NCBI GenBank assembly: GCA_964591665.1 | Contig: CAZQCV010000016.1 | Span: 1-14,382 of the forward strand | DNA length: 14,382 bases | DNA from: CAZQCV01 sp964591665 | GTDB lineage: Bacteria > Patescibacteriota > Minisyncoccia > Phycocordibacterales > UBA9973 | Reading direction: 5' to 3' | Shown: one piece after another, positions 1-7,368 of the stretch | Layout: each line of letters starts with the position of its first letter | Position numbering within the stretch: position 1 is the stretch's first letter | Notes under the pieces: model-generated | Told to the model about the DNA's origin: nothing | Database searches by the model: none | The model's input: only the letters and a program-made list of their open reading frames with translations | Translations under genes and position numbers: made by a program

Positions 1-2957
1 ATTCTTTCACAATACTCACAAGCACCACCATTGTATGACTTTGCCTGACATGGACGTTTCGTCCACTCGCCTGTTTTGAGGAGTTGCTCGTAATCAGTTA
101 TATCTTGCACCAGAGCATCAATGTGTTCGTCACCTATATGCGTTCGATAGAGCGCATTTTTATTTTTCGGATCTTCTTCAAGGAAGAGCAACCTAGATTC
201 CAACACCTCTTTATCTTCCGCGCCACGCACAAGGTACGAATACATCGCCAACTGTCGCATGAGTCCTGAGAGACGACCCTCTTCATCTATTTTTTCTATA
301 ACACCAGTAGTTTTACTTGAACCAGTCTTGAAATCCGTCACCATGATAGTGCCATCAGGAAAACGCTCGGTAAGATCGATCTTTCCATACATAGTAAGGT
401 TTGGAAATCGTTTGTCGCGATAACTAATATCCCGCTCAGACTGTCGATTATCTGCGAGTGTTTTGTAGTATGCAGTGATCCAGTTCTCGATCGCTATATA
501 TCCATCTTTACCGAGTCGTGCAAGTTCTTTTTTGTCTGTCACACCTTCATGTGTTAGACACTGGGACAAATACTGCTTTATATCAACCTCTTTGGGAAGA
601 GTTTTTGCTTTTAGAATATATTCGATAGTACTGTGCACCGCAGAACCAAGCGACAAAGAAACGCTTTTTGTTTCAGGTAAACGCAAGAAATTTCTAAAAT
701 ACCATTTCCATGGACATTCGAAGAAATTATTAAGCATCGAAACAGAAATCCGCGTATCAGTAAATCGGTCGCTGACAAATGTTTGCATTGCGGTTAATAA
801 TTCACTTTCTGTGTGGGCAGTTGGTTTTAACGCATATACTCGTGGGTCAACCGCAAGTAGCGATTTCTCGTTTTCTTCGGCAGATTTTTTGACAAAATGA
901 TGTTCGCCTAAATCTGCAATGATGTTCGAAAGTGTAAGTTCTACCCCGTCGTCACGCATATCTGCATAACTAATCGTGCAGAATTTTTTTGCACGAGTGA
1001 TAGCCACATAGAGTTCACGTTTTGCAGTGAGTACATCACGCTCTGCTATTTTTTCTTTTACAGATTCCGGCAAAGTGAAACTGTTTTGCTTTTCACTCAT
1101 GACTATTTCTTCGTTCATATGAGCAATCCAGACATGATCATACTCGAGCCCTTTTGATTTATGAAGCGTCATCACGGTTATGCCTTCATGGTTGCCGAGT
1201 CTCGCAATCTCTACACGATTGCCATAAGTGTTTAATCTTCTGAAATGTTCGAGAAATACCTTGAGTGTTCCTGTTGGATTTTTCTCTTCCCATGCAAAAC
1301 TTGCATGGATAAAACTGCGCACGATTTCGATAGTTTTTAAAAGGTCTTCATGCGTTTTTGCTTGATCAATAAGCAGTTCGTTACCCACAACACTCACGAC
1401 ATGCGATACTCGTTCGTGGGCAAGAAGCTCAACCCACGTTTGTAACTTTTTTCCAAACTGGGCGATAGGACTTTCACCAGCAAAAAGACCTTCGCTTTCC
1501 CCATGACCAAGAAGATCGTCGATGCTCAGATCATTTGTCTTTTTTATATCTTTTAGAAATGTATGTGCCATCATAGTCGGGACGATACTTGTCTCATCAA
1601 GTAACGCTTCAACAAGACGCAAACTATCATATGGCTCCGTAATAACACCGAGCACTCGCAATAAGCTTTCAGTCTCTTTTGTTTCAAGGAGGGATATGTT
1701 TTGCTCAGAAATAACTGGCAGACCCATCGCACGAAGCGTGTTTGTGGCACTTTTTACATGACGATTCTTAGGCAAGAGCAATGCACACTCGCTCGGAGAC
1801 ACACCCGCATCTATCTGCTGTTTAAAATATATTCCGGCACCGAGAATTTCATCGCGATTATATCGATACCCAGAGAGAACAATTTTATCATCCCCTTTTT
1901 TGTTACTATTGAGCGACTCAGCTGTTACAGAACTTTTTAGTAATTCATCAGCAAGAGAAAGAATCGGTTTTGTTGAACGGTAGTTTTCGGTAAGAGTGAT
2001 CATCTTAGCCTTTCCAAATGCCGTTTTAAAATCCGTAAAATAATCAATGTTCGCACCTGAAAATCCATAGATAAGTTGACGATCATCACCAACAACAAAA
2101 ACATCTGGCCGTTCCACGTCTGCCCATACTGCCTTTAAGAACGCATTTTGTACACCTGATGAATCTTGATGTTCATCTACGAGTACGTATTGATAATTCT
2201 CTCGAACATCTGCGCGAACATCTTCATATGTTTCCACAAGCTCTACCGCAAACTCAAGCACATCATCATAATCCATAAATCCGTGTTCACGTTTGAGCGA
2301 TTCGTATCGTTCATAGAATGCAACGACTTCTCGTGTTCTATTAAGACTTTCTATTTTCTTTTCTACTTCTTTTTTGAGCTGACCTTTACTCGGCCCACGA
2401 GATGAAATATTTAGAGGATCAGTTTCAAGTTTTTTTATATCACCCTCCACCTCGAGGAGAAATTGCTCTGGAGACATGCGCTCACGTTTAAGTATAGAGA
2501 TAAGTCCACGCAAATCATGAAAGTATTTTGCCGGATCAGTACGAGGACGCAAATATTCCCATTCACCATTTTGAAGCAGTTCGTCCACAAGCACTACGGC
2601 TTCGGTGTCATCAAGAAGCTTTGGAGTCGATACAAAATCAAGCAGGTGAAAATGTTTTTCAATAAGTTCAATAGCAAAACTATGAAAGGTGGTGATTTTT
2701 ACATTTCGAGCAAGTGTGCCCACGTATGACTCGAGACGACGCTCCATTGCACTCACGCCAGAACGAGTAAAGGTCAAACATAAAATACCCGATGCCGTAA
2801 TATCAGTTTTTTGTAAAATATTTGCAATGCGAAGCGCGAGGACTTGCGTCTTGCCAGTTCCAGGACCAGCAACAACCATCACTGGACCATCGAGCGAATC
2901 AACGGCTTCTTTTTGAGCTTTGTTTAACTGTGTATATGCTTCAGTAAACGCATTCAT
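1..2957 (-). CDS. UvrD/PcrA-like DNA helicase fused to a PD-(D/E)XK (RecB/AddB-type) nuclease; 3' end outside the window
   Basis: Open for 985 codons from ATG 2957 and still open at base 1, so the C-terminus is missing. Superfamily 1A helicase motifs appear in order: Walker A AGPGTGKT (30-37), motif II as DEHQD (261-265), VVGDDRQLIYGF (about 285-297), motif V TLHKSKGLEY (about 597-606) and motif VI YVAITRAKK (650-658). A RecB-like nuclease domain follows: GSAVHS with H775, GKID with D861, and DFKTG with D875 and K877. C748 plus C970, C980 and C983 suggest an AddB-like Fe-S cluster, whose last ligand may lie beyond the edge. Proteins of this build unwind and resect DNA ends in recombinational repair. 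DEHQD differs from the commoner DEFQD. The start is supported by a -10 element placed exactly for a leaderless mRNA. The helicase-nuclease class is secure; whether it works alone or with an AddA/AdnA-like partner is not visible. Confidence 0.93.
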   Translation of the reverse strand, partial: MNAFTEAYTQLNKAQKEAVDSLDGPVMVVAGPGTGKTQVLALRIANILQKTDITASGILCLTFTRSGVSAMERRLESYVGTLARNVKITTFHSFAIELIEKHFHLLDFVSTPKLLDDTEAVVLVDELLQNGEWEYLRPRTDPAKYFHDLRGLISILKRERMSPEQFLLEVEGDIKKLETDPLNISSRGPSKGQLKKEVEKKIESLNRTREVVAFYERYESLKREHGFMDYDDVLEFAVELVETYEDVRADVRENYQYVLVDEHQDSSGVQNAFLKAVWADVERPDVFVVGDDRQLIYGFSGANIDYFTDFKTAFGKAKMITLTENYRSTKPILSLADELLKSSVTAESLNSNKKGDDKIVLSGYRYNRDEILGAGIYFKQQIDAGVSPSECALLLPKNRHVKSATNTLRAMGLPVISEQNISLLETKETESLLRVLGVITEPYDSLRLVEALLDETSIVPTMMAHTFLKDIKKTNDLSIDDLLGHGESEGLFAGESPIAQFGKKLQTWVELLAHERVSHVVSVVGNELLIDQAKTHEDLLKTIEIVRSFIHASFAWEEKNPTGTLKVFLEHFRRLNTYGNRVEIARLGNHEGITVMTLHKSKGLEYDHVWIAHMNEEIVMSEKQNSFTLPESVKEKIAERDVLTAKRELYVAITRAKKFCTISYADMRDDGVELTLSNIIADLGEHHFVKKSAEENEKSLLAVDPRVYALKPTAHTESELLTAMQTFVSDRFTDTRISVSMLNNFFECPWKWYFRNFLRLPETKSVSLSLGSAVHSTIEYILKAKTLPKEVDIKQYLSQCLTHEGVTDKKELARLGKDGYIAIENWITAYYKTLADNRQSERDISYRDKRFPNLTMYGKIDLTERFPDGTIMVTDFKTGSSKTTGVIEKIDEEGRLSGLMRQLAMYSYLVRGAEDKEVLESRLLFLEEDPKNKNALYRTHIGDEHIDALVQDITDYEQLLKTGEWTKRPCQAKSYNGGACEYCER

Positions 2958-2963
2958 GAGACT

Positions 2964-2972
2964 AGTATACCA
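2964..2972 (-). promoter_or_regulatory. Extended -10 promoter (TGGTATACT) of the helicase gene
   Basis: On the minus strand TG-G-TATACT ends six bases before ATG 2957, so transcription would begin at the A of the start codon and the mRNA would be leaderless. It fits in the 18-base gap after the preceding gene's stop. No convincing -35 element is seen, as expected for an extended -10 promoter. Confidence 0.5.
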
Positions 2973-2975
2973 TAC

Positions 2976-4676
2976 TTACACGACTTCTTGCTGGTAATGA
3001 GTTTCGCAATATACAATATCGCCGTCTTTTGGATCATATCCAGTGAGAAATACTTCTGTACAACCTGCTTTCATACAGGTTTGTTCAAAAAGATCCGTTT
3101 TTAGACGATGAGTAATGCGTTCTGCATACCGACAATCTGGACAGATATGAGGAACTGGCAATCCCATACGCCTCAGAAAAAGAAGTTCATTTTCAATGAT
3201 ACGATACTTTCTAGGACAATTTTCACATGCAATAATCTCTTTGCAAATAGCACCATCAGTTAGAGCTATCTGAGACGGTAAATCTTTTGCTTCAATAGTT
3301 GCTTCATATGACGATTGTGGAATTTCATACCAAGTGTATCCTTTTTCTTTTGCCTCATTCTCTGTGATTGGGAAGAACTCTTGTGCAAGTGTATTGTTAT
3401 ATCCATACCATGAGAACTCAGTCGGGAAAAATTCACCATATGTATAGATAAGACCTTTGCTATCTTTATACGGCATATCCATCATATGTTGTTTTATTTT
3501 TGAGACAAGCGCTTCGTATTCCTCTTTAGTATATTGTTTATTTAAAATACAATATTGTTTGTTTCTTAGGCCGACACAACCGAACAAATCACTACTAGAA
3601 TTACAGTGTAGAGAATATTCAACATTTCTAATATTCGGCCAACAATCAACAAGGAACTTAGAATTATAAAGACCTGAACCAGACGAAGCATACTCATACG
3701 CTAGTTCACTATGTGTTCCCCATACAGAAATATCATAGCAGTCTTTATTTGGTGATTCGTTTATAAATTGAACATATTTTAAGTCTTCTCCTCCTTTTAC
3801 AAGATAACTCTTTTGCACATTCTTTGATTCTGCAATATAGGTACCAGTACAATTAACGTTCTTGGTGCCTTGTATATATTTCTTTGGGGATTGTTTTTGG
3901 AATACTTTTGCCTGTTTTTTAAAAGTTTGAAGACCTTCATATGTATCGAGTTTATATGTTTTGACTTTCTCTATATACTCTTCACGAGAATACTGCTCGT
4001 TAAAAATACAATACGATTTATTCCTCAGGTTTACACAACCTAGACAGTTAATGCACCCTGAGCAATTTTTTGAAAACCATACGTCTGCACATTCTCGACA
4101 CTCTTCAGAAAAGAGTGTTCTAGAACATTTCTCTAACCAAAACGATCCATAGCAGAATTCTGAGTTATAAACATCACAGTTATCAACACAATCCTTTGAA
4201 TCATAATATCCAGTACCAAAAAGACAATCTTCATTCGAGGTCGCATTGAAGACCATATAACAGTTTTTCATATTTTCAGCATTTCCTGAGTACGGACTAT
4301 TTTCCATACGAGCGACATTGAGATTATATTGAGGAACTTTCTGATGCAGTTTAAACAACTGCTCTAGAAATGGTCGATAAAAATCAACATCTTGTGCATA
4401 TTCCATCGGATCCCACGCGTCCGAAAACCATTCGGTTTGTGTAACAACTTTCACGCCACTTTCTGGTGGTACAAGAGCTAATATGGTTTCTCCGGAAAAA
4501 GCGCTTTTTGTTTTAAATAATTTATTTTGGTTTCGAAACGCAAAACGACGAATCATTCGACAAGTCGGACAAAACGTTGGTGCTGGAACTTGTATTTTTT
4601 GATAAAAAGAAAAATCATCTGACTCAATAATAAAATCTTTTTTACAATTTTGACACGTACGGCTTTCGTTTGGCAT
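2976..4676 (-). CDS. Cysteine-rich protein with terminal zinc ribbons and a duplicated, Cys-laddered middle; unknown function
   Basis: A 566-residue protein with 31 cysteines, no signal peptide and no membrane segment. Residues 8-39 form a zinc ribbon (C8-x2-C11-x24-C36-x2-C39). Residues 484-515 form a second with exactly the same spacing and similar sequence (CPTCRMIRR versus CPDCRYAER). A further C534/C539/C557/H560 set follows. The middle is two related halves, about 128-241 and 271-394, each closing with a GCV-x-LRNK-x-YC motif and an EEY signature. In the first half C139, C151, C163 and C175 are 12 apart. Proteins of this type are, from memory, widespread in CPR genomes and sometimes labelled CaiB/BaiF, a name this sequence does not support. 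ATG 4676 is chosen because the in-frame extension to 4850 lies inside murC and a TATAAT sits six bases upstream. It follows murC by 7 nt, so it may be co-transcribed. The function is unknown; zinc binding is inferred from the motifs. Confidence 0.85.
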   Translation of the reverse strand: MPNESRTCQNCKKDFIIESDDFSFYQKIQVPAPTFCPTCRMIRRFAFRNQNKLFKTKSAFSGETILALVPPESGVKVVTQTEWFSDAWDPMEYAQDVDFYRPFLEQLFKLHQKVPQYNLNVARMENSPYSGNAENMKNCYMVFNATSNEDCLFGTGYYDSKDCVDNCDVYNSEFCYGSFWLEKCSRTLFSEECRECADVWFSKNCSGCINCLGCVNLRNKSYCIFNEQYSREEYIEKVKTYKLDTYEGLQTFKKQAKVFQKQSPKKYIQGTKNVNCTGTYIAESKNVQKSYLVKGGEDLKYVQFINESPNKDCYDISVWGTHSELAYEYASSGSGLYNSKFLVDCWPNIRNVEYSLHCNSSSDLFGCVGLRNKQYCILNKQYTKEEYEALVSKIKQHMMDMPYKDSKGLIYTYGEFFPTEFSWYGYNNTLAQEFFPITENEAKEKGYTWYEIPQSSYEATIEAKDLPSQIALTDGAICKEIIACENCPRKYRIIENELLFLRRMGLPVPHICPDCRYAERITHRLKTDLFEQTCMKAGCTEVFLTGYDPKDGDIVYCETHYQQEVV

Positions 4677-4682
4677 ATGTAT

Positions 4683-4688
4683 ATTATA
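4683..4688 (-). promoter_or_regulatory. Consensus -10 hexamer (TATAAT) overlapping the murC stop codon
   Basis: Minus-strand TATAAT is followed by six bases and ATG 4676, the spacing expected for a leaderless start. The hexamer includes the murC TAA stop (ATA TAA). No -35 or TG extension is visible, and chance occurrence is possible in A+T-rich DNA. Confidence 0.35.
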
Positions 4689-5985
4689 TAACAACAGCTT
4701 CCCCAAGTTTATATGCTTCTCCTGCACCCATGGTGATGATAACGTCTTTATCTGAAAATACTGTTTCTTTAAGCTCATGTTCAGCATCTTCGAAAGAAAG
4801 CGCTGCTGCTTGCTTTCCTGATTCTTGAATCGCTTGAACCAAAACACCATTACTCATGCTTCCGTCATCGACTTCTCGAGCTTTGAAAATAGGAAGGACA
4901 ACTACATCGTCAGCATCAGCGAACGCATGGGCGAATTCGTTAAAAAGTGCTTTGGTTCTACTGAATAAATGTGGCTGGAAAAATATGTGGAGTTTATATT
5001 CACCTTTCGGATATAGTTCTCGAAAAGCCTGAAGCGTCGCAACGACTTCTGTTGGATGATGTGCATAGTCATCATACACAAGTGCGCCATGTACTGTACT
5101 GCCTTTAAATTCAAACCTTCTCCATGTTCCTGGAAATGTTTCGAGTGCTGTATCAATACCATCTTGTCTTTTACCAAGTAATTTCCCTACCGTATACGCA
5201 AAGGTTGCATCAGCTTGAATATGTTTACCTGGAATTTTAAGTTTCCGCTGATAGAGATTTTCTTTGTAGTCCACAACTTTTGCATCAATATTTGCAACAA
5301 TATCCTGTATATTCTTATCATCTGTGTCACAAATAACAAAACCATCCCTCGGTACTTTTTGTGCAAGTGTTCTATATGCACTCTTTATATCTTCAAGATC
5401 TTTATAATAATCAACATGATCAAGATCGATGTTGGTTATGATGAGTATTTTGGGCGAAAGATTTATAAATGCACGATGGTACTCATCTGCTTCAACCACA
5501 AAATACTGACTCTTGCCTTGAATAAAATTCGACTTGGTTCCTTGCAAAAAAGAACCTATCACAACGGTCGGATCAAGTCCGAGCTTGCCGAGCATATGCG
5601 CAACCATGCCAGTCGTAGTAGTCTTGCCGTGTGAACCAGAAATGGCAATTGTATATTTGTCTTTAGAAACAAGTCCGAGCATTTCGGGATACACCAGCGA
5701 TGGGATAGGTAGTGATTTTATTTGTTGCAAAAATGCAGGTTCGAGAACCTCAATAGCTCGAGAATATACGATAAGATCAGTATCTGAAGGTATAGCCTCA
5801 ATTGATTGACCGATACTAATTTTTACACCAAGACTTTTCAAGAGTGTAATATTTTCAGAATCATTTAAATCTTGTCCGACCACAGTTTTACCTTGTTCTA
5901 TAAGCATTCGCGCAATCGCCGAAATACCGATACCACCTATACCGTAGAAAAAAACTTTTTTGAGGTTACTTAGATCTATATTCAT
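4684..5985 (-). CDS. murC: UDP-N-acetylmuramate--L-alanine ligase MurC
   Basis: Cytoplasmic Mur ligase that uses ATP to join L-alanine to UDP-MurNAc, the first step of the peptidoglycan stem peptide. The 433 residues carry the N-terminal Rossmann motif GIGGIGISAIA (15-25), the P-loop GSHGKTTTT (117-125), EADE (165-168), TNIDLDHVDYY (184-194), FPGTWRRFE (284-292), DDYAHHPTE (305-313), FQPHLFSRT (337-345) and MGAGE (419-423). DYAHHPTE and the FxGxxRRFE box are typical of MurC rather than MurD, E or F. One departure is that the usual GKHN box reads GKHI (253-256). The protein is slightly shorter than many homologues. It starts 8 nt after the HEFGH-protein gene, in a cluster with murD. Identification is secure. 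Confidence 0.97.
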   Translation of the reverse strand: MNIDLSNLKKVFFYGIGGIGISAIARMLIEQGKTVVGQDLNDSENITLLKSLGVKISIGQSIEAIPSDTDLIVYSRAIEVLEPAFLQQIKSLPIPSLVYPEMLGLVSKDKYTIAISGSHGKTTTTGMVAHMLGKLGLDPTVVIGSFLQGTKSNFIQGKSQYFVVEADEYHRAFINLSPKILIITNIDLDHVDYYKDLEDIKSAYRTLAQKVPRDGFVICDTDDKNIQDIVANIDAKVVDYKENLYQRKLKIPGKHIQADATFAYTVGKLLGKRQDGIDTALETFPGTWRRFEFKGSTVHGALVYDDYAHHPTEVVATLQAFRELYPKGEYKLHIFFQPHLFSRTKALFNEFAHAFADADDVVVLPIFKAREVDDGSMSNGVLVQAIQESGKQAAALSFEDAEHELKETVFSDKDVIITMGAGEAYKLGEAVVI

Positions 5986-5992
5986 AAATATA

Positions 5993-5998
5993 CTTATA
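5993..5998 (-). promoter_or_regulatory. Possible -10 hexamer (TATAAG) before murC, overlapping the upstream stop codon
   Basis: Minus-strand TATAAG lies seven bases before ATG 5985 and contains the TAA stop of the preceding gene (ATA TAA). The placement fits a nearly leaderless internal promoter. There is no -35 or TG extension, so this is weak evidence taken alone. Confidence 0.25.
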
Positions 5999-7367
5999 TT
6001 GCTGGCAAGTTATTAGCAAGATTTATAAGAGTCTCATCGTCATAATGTTGTAATAGATCTTTTGTATCTTGGGTCAATGCTCCTTTTTTCAACTTATCTC
6101 TCAAAAGATCTAACTGTTCTTGACCAAAAACCTGTTGATGTGGATTAAAAGTTTCTGTGAGCTCACGAAACATAGAGCGCACTCGAGTATCTGTTTCATG
6201 TATAAGCCCCACATATTCTTTATTAGGAGCATCAGGCTTAAAGACTGGATTCCAATCTTTATATAATTCACTTTGGAGTAAACCATCCTGTACAACATGC
6301 CCAAATTCATGATGTAAATCATTAGGATTTATGGTTACAGGAGAGTACTTTTCTTCCTGAGATATAGGTGGTTTTGAAATATTTTCTGGGATAATTACTG
6401 CACTTTTTATATACTCAGGAATATCATTTCTTCCACCTGGAACATGAAAAGCTCTGCCGTCCTGAATATTTTCTTCACCAGTCATTTCATATAATACACT
6501 AGCAACTTCCTTCAACTTGTTAGGTTCTAATATAAAAGTTCTCGCACCTGTTGTGTTATTTATTAACCATTCCTTTATTTGAGTGATATCGTCTTGATTT
6601 GCACCTTTTAATTTTAATCTTCGAGCAAGTTCCTCGGAGTTAGCCCAATCTATTTTGGATTGTTTTACTTTTTCTATGACCTCTTCGTACTTTTTGGATT
6701 GATCAAATTTTAATAGTTCATGTAGTTTTTTATCTAGAAGTTCCTTTTTACTTTGTAAGGCTTCCTCTTTTTTCTTGTTTAAATCAAGTGAGGGTATATT
6801 GTCTTCTTCACCAGGGAGTCCGAGTTCTTGGCGTATTTGATTTACTTTGATAGTCGTTTCGGCAATGATTAAATCTTGTTTTTCAATTTCTAAGTTAATT
6901 GTACCTAATCGATAATGTATAATCTTTGATTCTAAACCCTTCTCATCTTCAAGAGCATTAACAACTTCTCCATTTTCTAACTTTGTATAAATAGCCGTTA
7001 TGTCTTCTTTCTTTACTAAATCTTTAACGGCGATTTGATATGGTGCTTCTATGAGATAACCATCTTTGGGCACTGAATGACCTTTGCCCTCTTTACCACG
7101 AGTCCAATAAATTTGTTTACTTCCTTTACTATTAGTTCTTTCGATATTTTTTTCATCTTTTGCAGATGTACTACTTCGAACAACACCAGTATCATATATA
7201 TCTTCAATCGCACTTAGTCCTGAGACCTGTCTGTATACTTTTTCCGGATCTGTTTGTATATCATTTCCAAGAATAGGACCCAACTCTGAGATACTATTAT
7301 GGTCTATTTCTGTTTTTGGAACTTCACTAAGCTCGTTACTAACTTCTTTTTTTTCTAATTCTTCCAT
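5994..7367 (-). CDS. Uncharacterised HEFGH-motif (putative zinc metallopeptidase-like) protein between murD and murC
   Basis: A 457-residue soluble protein that I do not recognise, with no signal peptide or membrane segment. Residues 1-80 are acidic, polar and probably disordered. Residues 84-130 (around IYWTRGKEGKGH and DGYLIEAP) may be a small folded domain. Residues 155-240 are Lys/Glu-rich and look helical or coiled-coil. The C-terminal third contains H353-E-F-G-H357 in the context LHHEFGHVVQ, the HExxH zinc-protease signature. HETDTR (390-395) follows, with E391 or D393 as a possible third metal ligand. The TAA of murD, one T and this ATG form TAATATG, implying translational coupling. 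The region is visibly richer in A+T than the flanking mur genes. Its position suggests, but does not show, a cell-wall-related role. Peptidase activity is an inference from one motif. Confidence 0.8.
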   Translation of the reverse strand: MEELEKKEVSNELSEVPKTEIDHNSISELGPILGNDIQTDPEKVYRQVSGLSAIEDIYDTGVVRSSTSAKDEKNIERTNSKGSKQIYWTRGKEGKGHSVPKDGYLIEAPYQIAVKDLVKKEDITAIYTKLENGEVVNALEDEKGLESKIIHYRLGTINLEIEKQDLIIAETTIKVNQIRQELGLPGEEDNIPSLDLNKKKEEALQSKKELLDKKLHELLKFDQSKKYEEVIEKVKQSKIDWANSEELARRLKLKGANQDDITQIKEWLINNTTGARTFILEPNKLKEVASVLYEMTGEENIQDGRAFHVPGGRNDIPEYIKSAVIIPENISKPPISQEEKYSPVTINPNDLHHEFGHVVQDGLLQSELYKDWNPVFKPDAPNKEYVGLIHETDTRVRSMFRELTETFNPHQQVFGQEQLDLLRDKLKKGALTQDTKDLLQHYDDETLINLANNLPAI

Positions 7368-7368
7368 A

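Noticed and set aside
475..900. Plus-strand open frame of 141 codons
   Set aside because: It is antisense to the nuclease part of the helicase gene, whose frame shows conserved motifs (FFECPW, GSAVHS, DFKTG). The plus-strand translation has no recognisable domain.
2976..4676. CaiB/BaiF CoA-transferase annotation
   Set aside because: Similar proteins carry this label in databases as I recall, but there is no CoA-transferase motif; the sequence is zinc ribbons and Cys repeats.
4677..4850. 58-residue N-terminal extension of the Cys-rich protein
   Set aside because: It lies wholly within the 3' end of murC in another frame, and the zinc ribbon begins right after ATG 4676.
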